Part shown: positions 51,071 through 61,080 of the stretch, in pieces
Position numbering within the stretch: the stretch's first letter is position 1
Layout of the letters: each line of letters begins with the position of its first letter
Assembly (NCBI GenBank): GCA_021810045.1
Contig: JAJZJR010000005.1
Coordinates: forward strand, 39,685 to 103,684
Reading direction: 5' to 3'
Origin: Thermoplasmata archaeon
GTDB taxonomy: Archaea; Thermoplasmatota; Thermoplasmata; Thermoplasmatales; Thermoplasmataceae
DNA length: 64,000 nt
Notes under the pieces: model-generated
Told to the model about the DNA's origin: nothing
What the model saw: only the letters and a program-made list of their open reading frames with translations
Databases searched by the model: none
Translations under genes and position numbers: made by a program

Positions 51071-52573
51071 ATGAAAGTTCTTGCCAGCGTTCATGACAAA
51101 ACCGACCTGACAGCCTTCCTGAAAGGGATTTCAAATTTTGTTACTGACATATATGCGAGCGGTGGAACATACCGGCATATAACCGATGAGGGAATCAAGG
51201 CAACGAATATCTCTTCTCTCACAGGTTTTGAGGATCTTCTAGGGGGAAGAGTAAAAACACTCCATCCAGCAATCTTTTCCGGCATCCTGTCACAGAGGGA
51301 TGAGATGGCAAAGAAACAGCTTTCTGACAGAAATTTTCCTGAATTTGACATGGTAATTGTAAACCTGTACCCCTTTGAAGAGGCAGCGTTAACCGGAGAC
51401 CTCACGAAAATGATTGAAAACATAGACATAGGAGGCATTTCTCTTCTCAGAGCAGCTGCCAAGAACTTCGAAAATGTAATAATTCTTTCAAATCCGGATC
51501 AATATGAGATGGTTGAGAAGGAATTTCTGCAGAATTCGACCATTTCAATGGAAACCAGGAGAAGGCTTGCCCTGAGGGCATTTGCCCTCGCTGCAGATTA
51601 CGATATTGCCATATACAGGTCACTGGCAGAAAAACTCATTGGAACTCTTCCATCCCGGTTCTACCTTAAGGGGAAGAATGGCCGGGAACTTAGATATGGA
51701 GAAAATCCTGACCAGAAGGGATTTGTTTACTCGGACGGAACAGGTAAAGGCATTGCAAACGCTCAACCCATCCAGGGAAAGGAGCTTTCATACAACAACC
51801 TCCAGGATGCAGACGGGGCCTTTGAGACAATACTTGATTTTGAGGAGCCCACAGCCGTGGTCATGAAACACAGCACTCCATGCGGTGTTGCAACGGCAGA
51901 TACCATTTCTGAAGCCCTTGAAAGGGCAATTGCTGCCGATCCGGAATCTGCATATGGCTCTATTATGTCCTTCAACAGGACCTTTGACAAGGATTGCTTT
52001 GAACATATCCGGAAAATGCTGGTTGAGGTCATTATTGCCCCGGATTACACAGAAGAGGCACTTGAACTTCTCAAAAAGAAGAAGAACCTGAGGGTCCTGA
52101 AGGTTCCCCTTGAACCGGATGAGAACTACCGGGTGAAGTCCATATCAAATGGTTTCATTGTTCAGAACAGGCTAAGAACAGACTTTGACAACCTCATCCT
52201 CAAGACCGGTACTCCCTCAGATGAACAGCAGATCAGGGATCTGAAGTTTGCCTGGAAGGTTGTAGGCCATTGCAAGAGCAATGCCGTAGTCCTCGTGAAA
52301 GACGGAGCAACTGTTGGTATTGGGGCAGGTCAGACTTCGAGAATTGAGGCACTTCGTGGGGCTGTCAGCCGGGCTGGAGAAAAATCAAGAGGTGCAGTAC
52401 TAGCCTCCGACGCATTCTTCCCGTTCTACGATAATGTTGAACTGGCAGCATCCTCTGGCGTTTCAGCAATAATTCAACCTGGAGGATCAATAAGGGATGA
52501 TGAAGTGATAGAAAAGGCCCAGGAACTTGGTATACCCATGTACTTTACAGGCAAGAGAGTATTCCTTCACTGA
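51071..52573 (+). CDS. purH: Bifunctional purine synthesis protein PurH
   Basis: Carries out the last two steps to IMP: formyl transfer to AICAR and ring closure. The 500-residue protein has the MGS-like cyclohydrolase domain first (KVLASVHDKTDLTAFLKG, GTYRHITDEGI, GRVKTLHPAIFSGIL). The AICAR transformylase domain comes second (RYGENPDQKG, MKHSTPCGVA with the Lys-His pair, and GAGQTSRIEAL). It is the bacterial-style fused enzyme rather than the separate PurP/PurO used by many archaea. Its product feeds purA at 8241. Confidence 0.96.
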   Translation: MKVLASVHDKTDLTAFLKGISNFVTDIYASGGTYRHITDEGIKATNISSLTGFEDLLGGRVKTLHPAIFSGILSQRDEMAKKQLSDRNFPEFDMVIVNLYPFEEAALTGDLTKMIENIDIGGISLLRAAAKNFENVIILSNPDQYEMVEKEFLQNSTISMETRRRLALRAFALAADYDIAIYRSLAEKLIGTLPSRFYLKGKNGRELRYGENPDQKGFVYSDGTGKGIANAQPIQGKELSYNNLQDADGAFETILDFEEPTAVVMKHSTPCGVATADTISEALERAIAADPESAYGSIMSFNRTFDKDCFEHIRKMLVEVIIAPDYTEEALELLKKKKNLRVLKVPLEPDENYRVKSISNGFIVQNRLRTDFDNLILKTGTPSDEQQIRDLKFAWKVVGHCKSNAVVLVKDGATVGIGAGQTSRIEALRGAVSRAGEKSRGAVLASDAFFPFYDNVELAASSGVSAIIQPGGSIRDDEVIEKAQELGIPMYFTGKRVFLH

Positions 52574-52578
52574 TATTT

Positions 52579-53472
52579 TTAGAGAATGATGTGAAAAACA
52601 AGATAAGCTATAAGGAAGCCTGAAACGGCTCCTCCATTTATCAATGGCAACCCGGGGGCAGGTCTTGCCACCTTAGTGAACAGGAGCACAGACATGCCTG
52701 CTATTGCTCCAAGAAGAGGTAACAGGAGAAACGGAATTGGATTTGTCCTGCCATAGAGATACGATGCAACAACCATTATGCTGGGGAAGACCATATCTCC
52801 AAATCCAAGGAGAAGCATTTTGTGTCCACCCTTATCAGTGGATCCATCCGACATCGTGACTTCACTCATTTTTACGCCCTTTTCCCCAGGAAAGACAAAA
52901 AGCAGAGGGAGTTTTTCATTTACCGCAACCCGGGCAAGGCTTACCATGTGCTTTGTCCGGTACACTGCTATATAATCGTAGACTGCAAACACAATGAGGA
53001 AAGCCACTGAAGCCCAGACACCTATTATCAGCGACCAGATTGCGGATATTCCTGCTACAAGGAAAAACCCTGCGGCATCAACAACATACCATTCATTCTT
53101 GAATATGAGCAGGATCACCATTATTGCAGGAGCCGCAAAGAGCATTATGTAGTATTCCAGGTAGGTCTGAGCGATATATGCACCCAGGAATAGCCACACA
53201 TAAAATACAACATATGCGATGACAGCCAGGAAAATCCATCTTAGAATGCTTGCAATTTTCCTTCTACCAAGTAAAATGACCACTGCAGAAAAAACGATCG
53301 CTGCAATGAGGTAGTATATGATATAGGAAGCACCCTGGGTACCACTGGACGGCGGAGATTCCACGCCTGAGCTGATCATCAGAGAAGAAAGAAACGTTGC
53401 GAAAAGAGCTGATATAACGAAAAGGATCAGGCTGGAAATTTCAGGTATCCTGCTTCTTAGTTCGCCTGCCAC
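52579..53472 (-). CDS. Presenilin-like intramembrane aspartyl protease
   Basis: A 297-residue membrane protein with about nine segments. Both catalytic motifs of the presenilin/SPP family are present: VYDYIAVY (Asp166) and LGFGDMVFP (Asp226, the GxGD motif). A PALP-like APGLPLING follows (273-276). Known archaeal members are active proteases. The first 32 bases overlap the topA end, so the two are probably co-transcribed. The natural substrates are unknown. Confidence 0.92.
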   Translation of the reverse strand: MAGELRSRIPEISSLILFVISALFATFLSSLMISSGVESPPSSGTQGASYIIYYLIAAIVFSAVVILLGRRKIASILRWIFLAVIAYVVFYVWLFLGAYIAQTYLEYYIMLFAAPAIMVILLIFKNEWYVVDAAGFFLVAGISAIWSLIIGVWASVAFLIVFAVYDYIAVYRTKHMVSLARVAVNEKLPLLFVFPGEKGVKMSEVTMSDGSTDKGGHKMLLLGFGDMVFPSIMVVASYLYGRTNPIPFLLLPLLGAIAGMSVLLFTKVARPAPGLPLINGGAVSGFLIAYLVFHIIL

Positions 53473-55828
53473 TGCTTTTCACACCCTTCTTTTTGCTTGC
53501 GGTTACCTTGGATTCGCCCGTTTCTTTTGTTTTCTCCTTCTTTTCCTTGTTATACTGGCAATCCATCTTTGGACAGAACTTCCATGCCCTCCTGTTCCTG
53601 AACGCTATTATCAGTGGAGCACCGCATGAAGGGCATACTTCTCCCGTATTCTTTAACTGGCCCATTTGCGGAAGTGGAAATGTTGTGGTACACTTCGGAT
53701 AATTGGCACACCCAAGAAACCTTTTCCCGAACCTGGACTGCCTCACTATAAGGTCGCCTCCATCCTGAGGACATTTTCCCATCAGTGACCTGCTGGAATT
53801 GAACTGGCATTTGGGATCAATGCATCTTGTTTCCGGGGATTGTCCTTTTCTTATCACCCTCATAAGCGGCAGGCCACATACCTCACACTTGTCTTCAAGT
53901 ATCTGCGGTGTTCCCCTCAGCGGGCTTGGAAAGTCGATTTTACATCCCTCCTGTTCACATTTTAACCTTGAATAATCCTTGTTCCTCATGAGGACTATAT
54001 CGGTTCCGTGAACCGGGCATTTTCCAACCGGGTTTCCTTTCCTAAGGGAACTTATGATTGTTTCCCTGATTACATCCTCCTTGGATTTGAACTGCTTCAG
54101 GACGTCAAGCAGCATATTCTTTGATATCTGCACAACATCCTTCTTGGTTCTCTGCCTGTTGGCAATTCCGTCCATTTCAGTCTCAAGAGTTGCAGTCATG
54201 TCAGGCTCAGTAATTGTGGACTGGACCATGAGGAGGGATTCGATGAGGCCCATTCCAAGATACGTTGGTCTTACAGGGTTGCCTTCTATGAATCCTCTCT
54301 GCTGGAGTTTCTCTATAATATCGTGCCTCGTACTCTTTGTTCCAAGGTTGAGCTCCTCCATTTTCTTTATGAGGGACGCCATATCATACCTTCTGGGAGG
54401 CTTTGTTTTCTCCTCGTTAAGATTCCACTCCTTGCCCCTGACTTCCGTGCCAGGCTGGAGTTCCGGGATAATTGTCTCCTCCACCTTTCTGTATGGATAA
54501 AGGTCAAGCCAGCCCGGGTCCGTTACCGTCTGACCCTTGGCCTCAAATTCATGGCCCTTGACATCTATTAATGCGTAAGTGACCTCCCTTGTGCCTTCCC
54601 TGTAAAGAGTGGCAAGGAATCTTCTCACAATGAGCTCGTATATTTTCCACTGATCACCCCTTAAATCAGTCTGCTTTGCTGCAGAGACCGGATATATGGG
54701 CGGGTGATCTGTCGCCTCTGTTTTCCCTCTTGAGGGGCGTATGATCTCCTGTGAGAGAACTTTCTGGACCAGTTCAGAGAATTCCGTCTCCTTGAGCTTG
54801 TTGAGAACACCTTTCAGGTTTATGGATCTCTGGTAAACCGTATTATCTGTTCTGGGGTAACTGATATATCCCCTTGTGTAGAGGTCCTCTGCTATCTTCA
54901 TTGCCCTGGCAGGTTGTACACCTATCCTGGATGCTTCCCTGATAAATTCGGTTGTATTGAAGGGTGGAGGCTTGTAAATCCTTTCGTCATTCCTTGAGAA
55001 TTCCTTCACTGTGCCGTTCTGACCATTTATCTCCTGGTAAATGCGATCGGCATCTTTCTTGTCCCATATGGCTCCTTCCTTGTAGTGTGCCAGGAAATCT
55101 CTCCTTTTGTTGAACAGAATGCTCAGGGTCCAGTATGGTTTTTCAACGAAATCGCGAATTTCAAGTTCTCTTCTTACCACAAGAGCCAGTGTCGGTGTCT
55201 GTACTCTTCCTACCGAGAGGAAATTTCTACCCAGTCTGTTGGAAGTGAGAGAGAAGAATCTTGTTAGAACAGCACCCCAGAAAAGATCTATTTCTTCCCT
55301 GGCAGAAGCAGATTGTGCCAGATCATTGTCGACCTCTGCAAGATCAGAAAATGCTTTCCTGATATCGTCCGGTGTGAGGGCACTGAATCTTGCCCTCTTT
55401 ATTTCCGGATGAGAATGGATCTTCTGCAGAACATTTCTGTCAACGATATCCAGTGCTTCAACCCCTATGAGTTCCCCTTCGCGGTCATAGTCGGTTGCAA
55501 CTATTATGCTTTCAGCCTTGTCAGTCAATGATACAAGGCTGTTGAAGGCACTCTTGTTTGTAACTTTATGAACAACGTTTGAGGAAATGATATCCTCAAG
55601 CCTGGTGGATTTCCAGTCCTTCAGGCTGTCATTGAAATCTATTGCCACTATGTGGCCGCTGAGCGGAATAACAGCATGGTGATCATTTCCTTCGCCGAAC
55701 TCTATGTAATTAAGGCCCTTTGATCTCTTCTGTTTGGATGTCCCGTTGGACAGAATATAGGCAATTCTTCTTGCTGCGTCAGCTTTTTCAGTTATTATGA
55801 TCTTTTTGGGGGAGCTAGTTTCTTGCAA
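53441..55828 (-). CDS. topA: DNA topoisomerase I (type IA)
   Basis: Relaxes negative supercoils. A 795-residue type IA enzyme: an N-terminal Toprim domain with VATDYDREGELIG, RFSALTPDDIRKAF, and the catalytic Tyr in YTRGYISYPRTDN (near residue 325). LNLGTKSTRHDIIEKLQQRGFIEG is followed by four cysteine-rich zinc ribbons (CEVCG...CIDPKC, CPSCG...CPKMDC and two variants) from about residue 615. The tail is Lys-rich (TASKKKGVKSSGRRTKKQD). No helicase part, so it is not reverse gyrase. Confidence 0.96.
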   Translation of the reverse strand: MQETSSPKKIIITEKADAARRIAYILSNGTSKQKRSKGLNYIEFGEGNDHHAVIPLSGHIVAIDFNDSLKDWKSTRLEDIISSNVVHKVTNKSAFNSLVSLTDKAESIIVATDYDREGELIGVEALDIVDRNVLQKIHSHPEIKRARFSALTPDDIRKAFSDLAEVDNDLAQSASAREEIDLFWGAVLTRFFSLTSNRLGRNFLSVGRVQTPTLALVVRRELEIRDFVEKPYWTLSILFNKRRDFLAHYKEGAIWDKKDADRIYQEINGQNGTVKEFSRNDERIYKPPPFNTTEFIREASRIGVQPARAMKIAEDLYTRGYISYPRTDNTVYQRSINLKGVLNKLKETEFSELVQKVLSQEIIRPSRGKTEATDHPPIYPVSAAKQTDLRGDQWKIYELIVRRFLATLYREGTREVTYALIDVKGHEFEAKGQTVTDPGWLDLYPYRKVEETIIPELQPGTEVRGKEWNLNEEKTKPPRRYDMASLIKKMEELNLGTKSTRHDIIEKLQQRGFIEGNPVRPTYLGMGLIESLLMVQSTITEPDMTATLETEMDGIANRQRTKKDVVQISKNMLLDVLKQFKSKEDVIRETIISSLRKGNPVGKCPVHGTDIVLMRNKDYSRLKCEQEGCKIDFPSPLRGTPQILEDKCEVCGLPLMRVIRKGQSPETRCIDPKCQFNSSRSLMGKCPQDGGDLIVRQSRFGKRFLGCANYPKCTTTFPLPQMGQLKNTGEVCPSCGAPLIIAFRNRRAWKFCPKMDCQYNKEKKEKTKETGESKVTASKKKGVKSSGRRTKKQDT

Positions 55829-55923
55829 ACGTCCACTAAATACATCTTTTATTAAGGCTTTTGCCCGAAAGATATATTTTTCCTGTTGACGGGTTAATCA
55901 TCCGCCCCAGGTTCTGAAACATT

Positions 55924-56547
55924 GTGGATCAACAATTTATCCATGAATTCCATGATGTAATGTTGATAGTCCATTACGAGAAGTATGAGGGAATTTCTAT
56001 TGAACACTGCAGCAGGGTATACGGTCCTGCTGAAGACACGTTCCTCATAATGGATTATATTATTCCCGGAAACAATGTTCTTGAAGTGGGTTGTGGGACA
56101 GGTATCATATCAGTATACTGTTCCAAACTTGGACGAAAAGTTACCTGCTGCGATGTTTCTGAAGAGGCAAGAAACTGCTGTGAAAGAAACGCCATCAGAA
56201 ACCATGTTGATCTTGAAATACTTGACTCACAGCTCTTCCACAGAATTGAGGGCACTTTTGACACGATTATTTTCAATCCCCCATATCTGCCAACCGATGA
56301 TCGCTACGAGGAGGCCACCCAGTGGAATGGGGGCCAGGATGGTTTTGACGTCATAAGGCCATTCCTGCACGATGCCCATAGACACCTTGAGGATCATGGT
56401 TCAGTTTATATCATACTCTCCAGCCTTACAGATATAAATACACTCATTGAGGAATATCCCCAGTACACCTTCATGGAGAAGGCCAGACAGTCTTTCTTTT
56501 TCGAAACAATCTATCTTTACCAGCTTTTCAAGAAACCGGGCCATTAG
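55924..56547 (+). CDS. HemK2/Mtq2-like protein methyltransferase
   Basis: A 207-residue SAM-dependent methyltransferase. VLEVGCGTGIIS near residue 53 is the SAM motif, and NPPYLP near 118 is the HemK signature for methylating a glutamine side chain. The short form without the PrmC N-terminal domain is the archaeal/eukaryotic Mtq2 class, whose usual target is the GGQ glutamine of the peptide release factor. GTG 55924 is the start. It is divergent from topA. Confidence 0.88.
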   Translation: MDQQFIHEFHDVMLIVHYEKYEGISIEHCSRVYGPAEDTFLIMDYIIPGNNVLEVGCGTGIISVYCSKLGRKVTCCDVSEEARNCCERNAIRNHVDLEILDSQLFHRIEGTFDTIIFNPPYLPTDDRYEEATQWNGGQDGFDVIRPFLHDAHRHLEDHGSVYIILSSLTDINTLIEEYPQYTFMEKARQSFFFETIYLYQLFKKPGH

Positions 56548-56560
56548 CAATTGAACTGTC

Positions 56561-56887
56561 CTAGGATGTGTTTTCAGGGTATTTCCTCTTTTCAACCTTC
56601 AATGTAAGGTTTTCCATGTCCATCACCATAACTGTATCCCCAACACTGATATTTCCCATATCTGAGCATTCTGCGTTCCATACCTGAGAATTTATTGCAA
56701 CCCTGAGAATACCAGGTTTTTTTGCCACAACTACGGCTTTCTTCCCAACATATGAATACTTTCCAGTAAGAGGATTCCTTCCAAAGGGATATCTCATGAG
56801 CAGCCTTGTAAACCAGGCACCAAATGCACCGCCAATGAGAAGAAATATGAGCAGGTAAAGCAGAAATGCCGTTTGAGATATCTGCAT
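56561..56887 (-). CDS. NfeD-like membrane protein
   Basis: A 108-residue protein: one membrane segment (about residues 8-27) then an OB-fold-like domain (GKKAVVVAKKPGILRVAIN, VWNAECSD, ISVGDTVMVMDMENLTLKVEK), the hallmark of the NfeD C-terminal domain. The partner protease or stomatin gene found beside most NfeD genes is not adjacent. It is convergent with the HemK2 gene. Confidence 0.8.
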   Translation of the reverse strand: MQISQTAFLLYLLIFLLIGGAFGAWFTRLLMRYPFGRNPLTGKYSYVGKKAVVVAKKPGILRVAINSQVWNAECSDMGNISVGDTVMVMDMENLTLKVEKRKYPENTS

Positions 56888-56971
56888 TAGGGGATAATTA
56901 TATCCAATGTTATTAATTTAACCAAAATAGCTCTAGAGTTTTAAATATGTATTCAATGGGGTGGTATCTAA

Positions 56972-58057
56972 ATGGCGACCATCCAGGACAGAATAAAGGA
57001 AATTGAGGAGGAACTCCACAAGACTGAGTACAACAAGGCAACGCAGAAGCACATAGGTATTCTGAAAGCCAAGTTGTCCAGACTGGAACTGGAAGCGCAG
57101 TCCCACAAGAAAGGTGGTGGTGAAGGTTTCTCCGTGCCAAAATCCGGTGATTCCACCGTAGCACTGGTTGGTTTCCCAAGCGTTGGTAAAAGCAGTATTC
57201 TCAACAAACTAACATCTCAGGAAAGCAAAATCGGGAGTTTTGCATTCACCACACTTACAGTAATACCCGGTACACTTAACTATAAAGGAGCCCAGATACA
57301 GATCCTGGATCTTCCTGGAATCATCGAAAATGCAAGCGTTGGATCAGGGAGAGGCCGTGAAGTCCTCAGCATGGTAAGAAATGCTGATCTTGTACTGGTT
57401 GTTACGGATGTGGAAGCAAAAGGAGTGGACCGGATTATTTTCGAACTCCACCGTGCAGGCATTGTCCTTAACCGGAGACGAAGAAATATTTCTGTGAAAA
57501 AAGCGAACAGTGGTGGCATAAAGATCCATAAGCCAAGGAAAGTTGACATCGATGATGACGACATCAAGGATGTCCTGAAAGAATTCAAGATCACCAATGC
57601 GGATGTGTTCATAAGAGAGAGCATTACCATGGATGACCTCATTGATCATCTCAAGGGAAACACAATTTACGCACCTGCACTGTTTGTGGTAAACAAGATC
57701 GATCTTCCACACAAAAGGGAAAACATAGAGAATCTGAAGCAATTTGGAAGGGTCGTGGAAGTTTCTGCTTCTGCAAACATCGGAATGGAGAAACTTAAGG
57801 AAGAGATCTACCAGTCCCTTGAACTCATACGGGTATATCTGAGGGAGAAATCAGGTTATGTTGACACTGAAAGACCCCTTGTATTGAGAAAAGGCATTGT
57901 CGTGAGGGAAGTTGTGAGAAAGATAAGCAGAGAAATGCTTGAATCATTCAAGTATGCAATAATTGCCGGCCCTCACAGGAAGCAGGCAGAACTCAGGGTT
58001 GGTCTTGAGTACGAACTCCTGGACAGTGATATTCTCACAATAATAAGCAGAAATTAG
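56972..58057 (+). CDS. DRG-family GTP-binding protein
   Basis: A 361-residue GTPase of the developmentally-regulated-GTPase (Obg-related) family. It has an N-terminal helical part rich in Lys and Glu, G1 LVGFPSVGKSSILN near residue 65, FTTLTVIPG (switch), DLPGIIENA (G3) and VNKID (G4). The C-terminal TGS domain spans about 290-361 (LVLRKGIVVREVVRKI). The eukaryotic relatives bind ribosomes. Three TATA-less G/A-rich bases precede ATG 56972. The acylphosphatase gene follows immediately. Confidence 0.93.
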   Translation: MATIQDRIKEIEEELHKTEYNKATQKHIGILKAKLSRLELEAQSHKKGGGEGFSVPKSGDSTVALVGFPSVGKSSILNKLTSQESKIGSFAFTTLTVIPGTLNYKGAQIQILDLPGIIENASVGSGRGREVLSMVRNADLVLVVTDVEAKGVDRIIFELHRAGIVLNRRRRNISVKKANSGGIKIHKPRKVDIDDDDIKDVLKEFKITNADVFIRESITMDDLIDHLKGNTIYAPALFVVNKIDLPHKRENIENLKQFGRVVEVSASANIGMEKLKEEIYQSLELIRVYLREKSGYVDTERPLVLRKGIVVREVVRKISREMLESFKYAIIAGPHRKQAELRVGLEYELLDSDILTIISRN

Positions 58058-58342
58058 GTGATGAGCAGATTGATAGTTTCTAGAAGAGTGAAATTTTATG
58101 GAGAGGTGCAGGGCGTAAATTTCAGGAGAAATTTTGCTGCCCTTGCTAACAGCCTTAAACTGAAGGGCTGGGTGAAGAACCTTTCAGACGGGTCAGTGGA
58201 GGCACACATAGAAGGTGAGCCGCAGGTAATCCAGTCCATGATCCACAGATCATGTACGGAACTGTTTCCTGCAAAGGTGGAAAAATTTCAGTCCCAGGAA
58301 GATGAACTGGAAGACCTCTACGAATTTGTTGTGATCAGGTAA
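58058..58342 (+). CDS. acyP: Acylphosphatase
   Basis: Hydrolyses acyl phosphates. A 94-residue protein with the signature [13 protein letters not shown] (catalytic Arg in GVNFR) and the active-site Asn in [15 protein letters not shown]. It directly follows the DRG stop (GTG 58058, ATG 58061) and so shares a transcript with it. It overlaps the convergent threonine ammonia-lyase by eight bases. Confidence 0.92.
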   Translation: MMSRLIVSRRVKFYGEVQGVNFRRNFAALANSLKLKGWVKNLSDGSVEAHIEGEPQVIQSMIHRSCTELFPAKVEKFQSQEDELEDLYEFVVIR

Positions 58343-59555
58343 CCACTTCAAAATGGTATCCCAGAAGTTTCACCTTATCAAGAAGAACCGAAAGATGGGC
58401 CTCATCCCTCACATTCACGGTGAACATAACTGTCTGGAAACCAACTGGAGTATTCCTGGCCAGGTTGTCAACTTCAGCGTGGTAAATGTTCCCGCCAATT
58501 TCAGAAATAACAGATGCTATCCTGAACAGAGTGCCAGGTTTATCCGGAATCCTGAACTCTATTCTCACCAGCTTTGACTCAATCTCCAGGGATTTGTAAA
58601 TGATCTTAGAGAGCAGGAGGAAGTTCATATTTCCTCCAGAGAGTATTACTGCAACCTTCTTTCCACGTACATCAATCTTGTGATCCATGAGGGCAGCTAC
58701 TGTTGCTGCACCGGATGGCTCAACAAGGGTCTTGTTTCTTTCCAGAAGCTTGTATATGGCCAGTGCTATGGATTCGTCGCTCACTGTGACTATTTCATCG
58801 ACGTATTTCTGCACAGTCCTGAAGGTCAGTTCGCCGGGATATTTCACAGAAATGCCCTCTGCGATGCTCTGTCCGCTGGTGTGTGGAACTATTTTTCCTT
58901 CCTGCAGTGATTTCAACATAGAATCAGAATGCTCAGATTCCACCCCGATTATCCTGATGTCTGGATTTATGCTCTTTGCCGCTATGGAAATCCCGGACAT
59001 GAGCCCGCCTCCTCCAATAGGAACCACTATTATGTCAACATCAGGAAGATCTTCCAGGATTTCAAGCCCAACGGTACCTTGTCCAGCTATTATATATGGA
59101 TCATTGAAAGCCTCTATGAATATCCTTCCTTCCTCTTCCCTGATTTTGTCAGCTGTGGCCTTGGCCTCTGTATAATCAGAGCCGGAAAGCACCACTTCAG
59201 CACCATAACCCTGAACCGCGTTTATCTTGGCAGGTGTAGTGAACTCAGGCATGACTATCTTTGCAGAGATCCCGTTGTATTTTGCTGCATATGCAACTCC
59301 CTGAGCATGGTTCCCGGAGCTTGCAGTAATGACACCTTTTTTCTTCTCCTCTGAAGATAGTTTTGAGACACGATAGAGTGCACCCCTTGCCTTGAATGAC
59401 CCGGTTTTCTGATGATTCTCCATCTTAAAATATATGGATCCTCCCAGAATTTCACTGAAAGTTGTGGATTTTGCCAGGTGAGTCCTGTTTGTTTTTCCCC
59501 TGAGGTATTCCTGTGCCTGCTTTATGTCGCTTAATTCCGGAAGTCCTTCTTTCAC
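58335..59555 (-). CDS. ilvA: Threonine ammonia-lyase with ACT domain
   Basis: PLP enzyme turning threonine (or serine) into a 2-oxoacid and ammonia. The 406-residue protein has the PLP Lys in [31 protein letters not shown], and the phosphate loop [13 protein letters not shown]-terminal ACT-like domain is at about 330-406 ([24 protein letters not shown]), usual in the regulated enzymes. It is the last gene of a string with cyclodeaminase and formiminotransferase, which points to amino-acid catabolism rather than isoleucine synthesis. A serine dehydratase role is possible. Confidence 0.92.
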   Translation of the reverse strand: MKEGLPELSDIKQAQEYLRGKTNRTHLAKSTTFSEILGGSIYFKMENHQKTGSFKARGALYRVSKLSSEEKKKGVITASSGNHAQGVAYAAKYNGISAKIVMPEFTTPAKINAVQGYGAEVVLSGSDYTEAKATADKIREEEGRIFIEAFNDPYIIAGQGTVGLEILEDLPDVDIIVVPIGGGGLMSGISIAAKSINPDIRIIGVESEHSDSMLKSLQEGKIVPHTSGQSIAEGISVKYPGELTFRTVQKYVDEIVTVSDESIALAIYKLLERNKTLVEPSGAATVAALMDHKIDVRGKKVAVILSGGNMNFLLLSKIIYKSLEIESKLVRIEFRIPDKPGTLFRIASVISEIGGNIYHAEVDNLARNTPVGFQTVMFTVNVRDEAHLSVLLDKVKLLGYHFEVVT

Positions 59556-59566
59556 TCTTTGTCACC

Positions 59567-60181
59567 TTACAGCTTTGTTTCCAGTTCCTTCATCGCTTCA
59601 TGGTAGATCTGCTGCGAGTCTTCAAGAAACAGCTTGATCTTCAGCCTTTCCATTTCCACGGTTTCTTCGTTTTTCAATGACTTCAGATTGATCTTAATAT
59701 TCTGAATAACACCTTTCAGGGCTGCCAGGGAAAATTCAAGGGAACATCCTGCATCTGTAATTGCATTCCTGTTTCCATAAGTCACAAGGGTTGCTGAAAG
59801 CCTGAGTATTTCCTGCGATGCCACTGCAATCTTCCATGGAACCTGTATTGCCTCCATTGTTGCAGCCTGAAGCTCCTTTTCCCTCGCTTTCTTCTCTTCA
59901 TCAGTTGCCTTTGGCATTTTCCATGCCCCAACGATCCTGTTGAATGCATCTTCATCGAGTTTCATAAGGTTTCTGAGTTCATCCCTGAGCTCTAATGATC
60001 TCCTTGATATATGTTCCATAACTTTCTGACTGCCTTCATAACCTTTTTTGCCCATTGTCAGACCCGCAACCATGGAAGTGAGTGCAGAACCCACTATAGC
60101 GACGAGACTGCTCGCTGCACCTCCGCCCGGTGCGGGGCTTGAACTGGCAAGTCTTTCCACAAAACTGTCAAGTGTTTCCAT
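59567..60181 (-). CDS. fchA: Formiminotetrahydrofolate cyclodeaminase
   Basis: Turns 5-formiminotetrahydrofolate into 5,10-methenyltetrahydrofolate and ammonia. About 204 residues: ASSSPAPGGGAASSLVAIVGSALTSMVAGLT is the family opening, followed by a helical bundle with DEDAFNRIVGAWKMPKATDEEK, and the Asn/Cys-rich active area TYGNRNAITDAGCSLE. In mammals this is the C-terminal half of FTCD; here the two activities are separate genes. ATG 60181 is two bases after the formiminotransferase stop. Confidence 0.93.
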   Translation of the reverse strand: METLDSFVERLASSSPAPGGGAASSLVAIVGSALTSMVAGLTMGKKGYEGSQKVMEHISRRSLELRDELRNLMKLDEDAFNRIVGAWKMPKATDEEKKAREKELQAATMEAIQVPWKIAVASQEILRLSATLVTYGNRNAITDAGCSLEFSLAALKGVIQNIKINLKSLKNEETVEMERLKIKLFLEDSQQIYHEAMKELETKL

Positions 60182-60183
60182 AT

Positions 60184-61080
60184 TTATCCCCAAATTTTCC
60201 TCTCAAGTATCTGATCGCCCTTGAACCCGTTCAGTTGAAGGTAGAACTTAGTGGCCTCAATCATTGCCTCAAGTGGCACGAGTCCCACAACTTCGGATTC
60301 TACCACAGAAACCCCATATCTTGCCGCTTCAAGTTTTACCAGCTCAAAAACCCTGTGGATTGGGGTTTTTCTGTAATTGGTCAGGTTCATGGAAATCTGG
60401 ACCATCTTCTTGTCTTCTAAAAAGAAGGCCAATGCCTTTACAAATGTGAATCCTCCATCCTTAGCCCTCAAGGCCTTTGCAATTTTTTTCCCTATTGACA
60501 TATCCTGAGTGTTTAAATTGATATTGTAAGCTATGAGAAAGTCTCTTGCACCAATTATGCTGGCACCTGCCGCGCCGACGCTTGCAGGTCCGAAATCCGG
60601 TTTCCAGACCGGATCATTTATGGATGCCTTAAGTTCCTCGAACTGGAAACTCTTGCTCCTGATGTTCTCCAGGCTTTTCCTGTTCTCCAGTAAAGCAGCT
60701 TCACCATACATATATACTGGAATCTGAAGTTCTTCCCCTACTCTTTTACCTAGCTCCCTAGCCAGTTTTACGCAATCTTCAGTAGTGGCTCCGGAAAGGG
60801 GGATAAACGGTATAACATCCGATGCACCGAACCTTGGGTGTTCCCCTGAATGTTTGTTAAGGTCAATTAACTGGGAGGCTTTTGCTATTCCTGCAAATGC
60901 AGCTTCAACTGCGTGTTCCAGGCTGACTGTAAATGAAACTACGCTCCTGTTGTGGTTCTCATCAAGTTCCATGTCCAGGATCTTTACGCTTTCCACAGCG
61001 GAAATTGCTTCAACAATCTGTTCTACTTTGCCACGATTGCGTCCTTCACTGAAGTTTGGGACACATTCGACTGTCTTCAT
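60184..61080 (-). CDS. ftcD: Glutamate formiminotransferase
   Basis: Moves the formimino group of N-formiminoglutamate (from histidine) to tetrahydrofolate. The 298-residue protein has VECVPNFSEGRN at the start, DENHNRSVVSFT with the catalytic His, and GEHPRFGASDVIPFIPLSG. It ends with the family C-terminal domain. First gene of a three-gene string with cyclodeaminase and threonine ammonia-lyase. The hutU gene at 5709 would supply its pathway upstream. Confidence 0.94.
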   Translation of the reverse strand: MKTVECVPNFSEGRNRGKVEQIVEAISAVESVKILDMELDENHNRSVVSFTVSLEHAVEAAFAGIAKASQLIDLNKHSGEHPRFGASDVIPFIPLSGATTEDCVKLARELGKRVGEELQIPVYMYGEAALLENRKSLENIRSKSFQFEELKASINDPVWKPDFGPASVGAAGASIIGARDFLIAYNINLNTQDMSIGKKIAKALRAKDGGFTFVKALAFFLEDKKMVQISMNLTNYRKTPIHRVFELVKLEAARYGVSVVESEVVGLVPLEAMIEATKFYLQLNGFKGDQILERKIWG

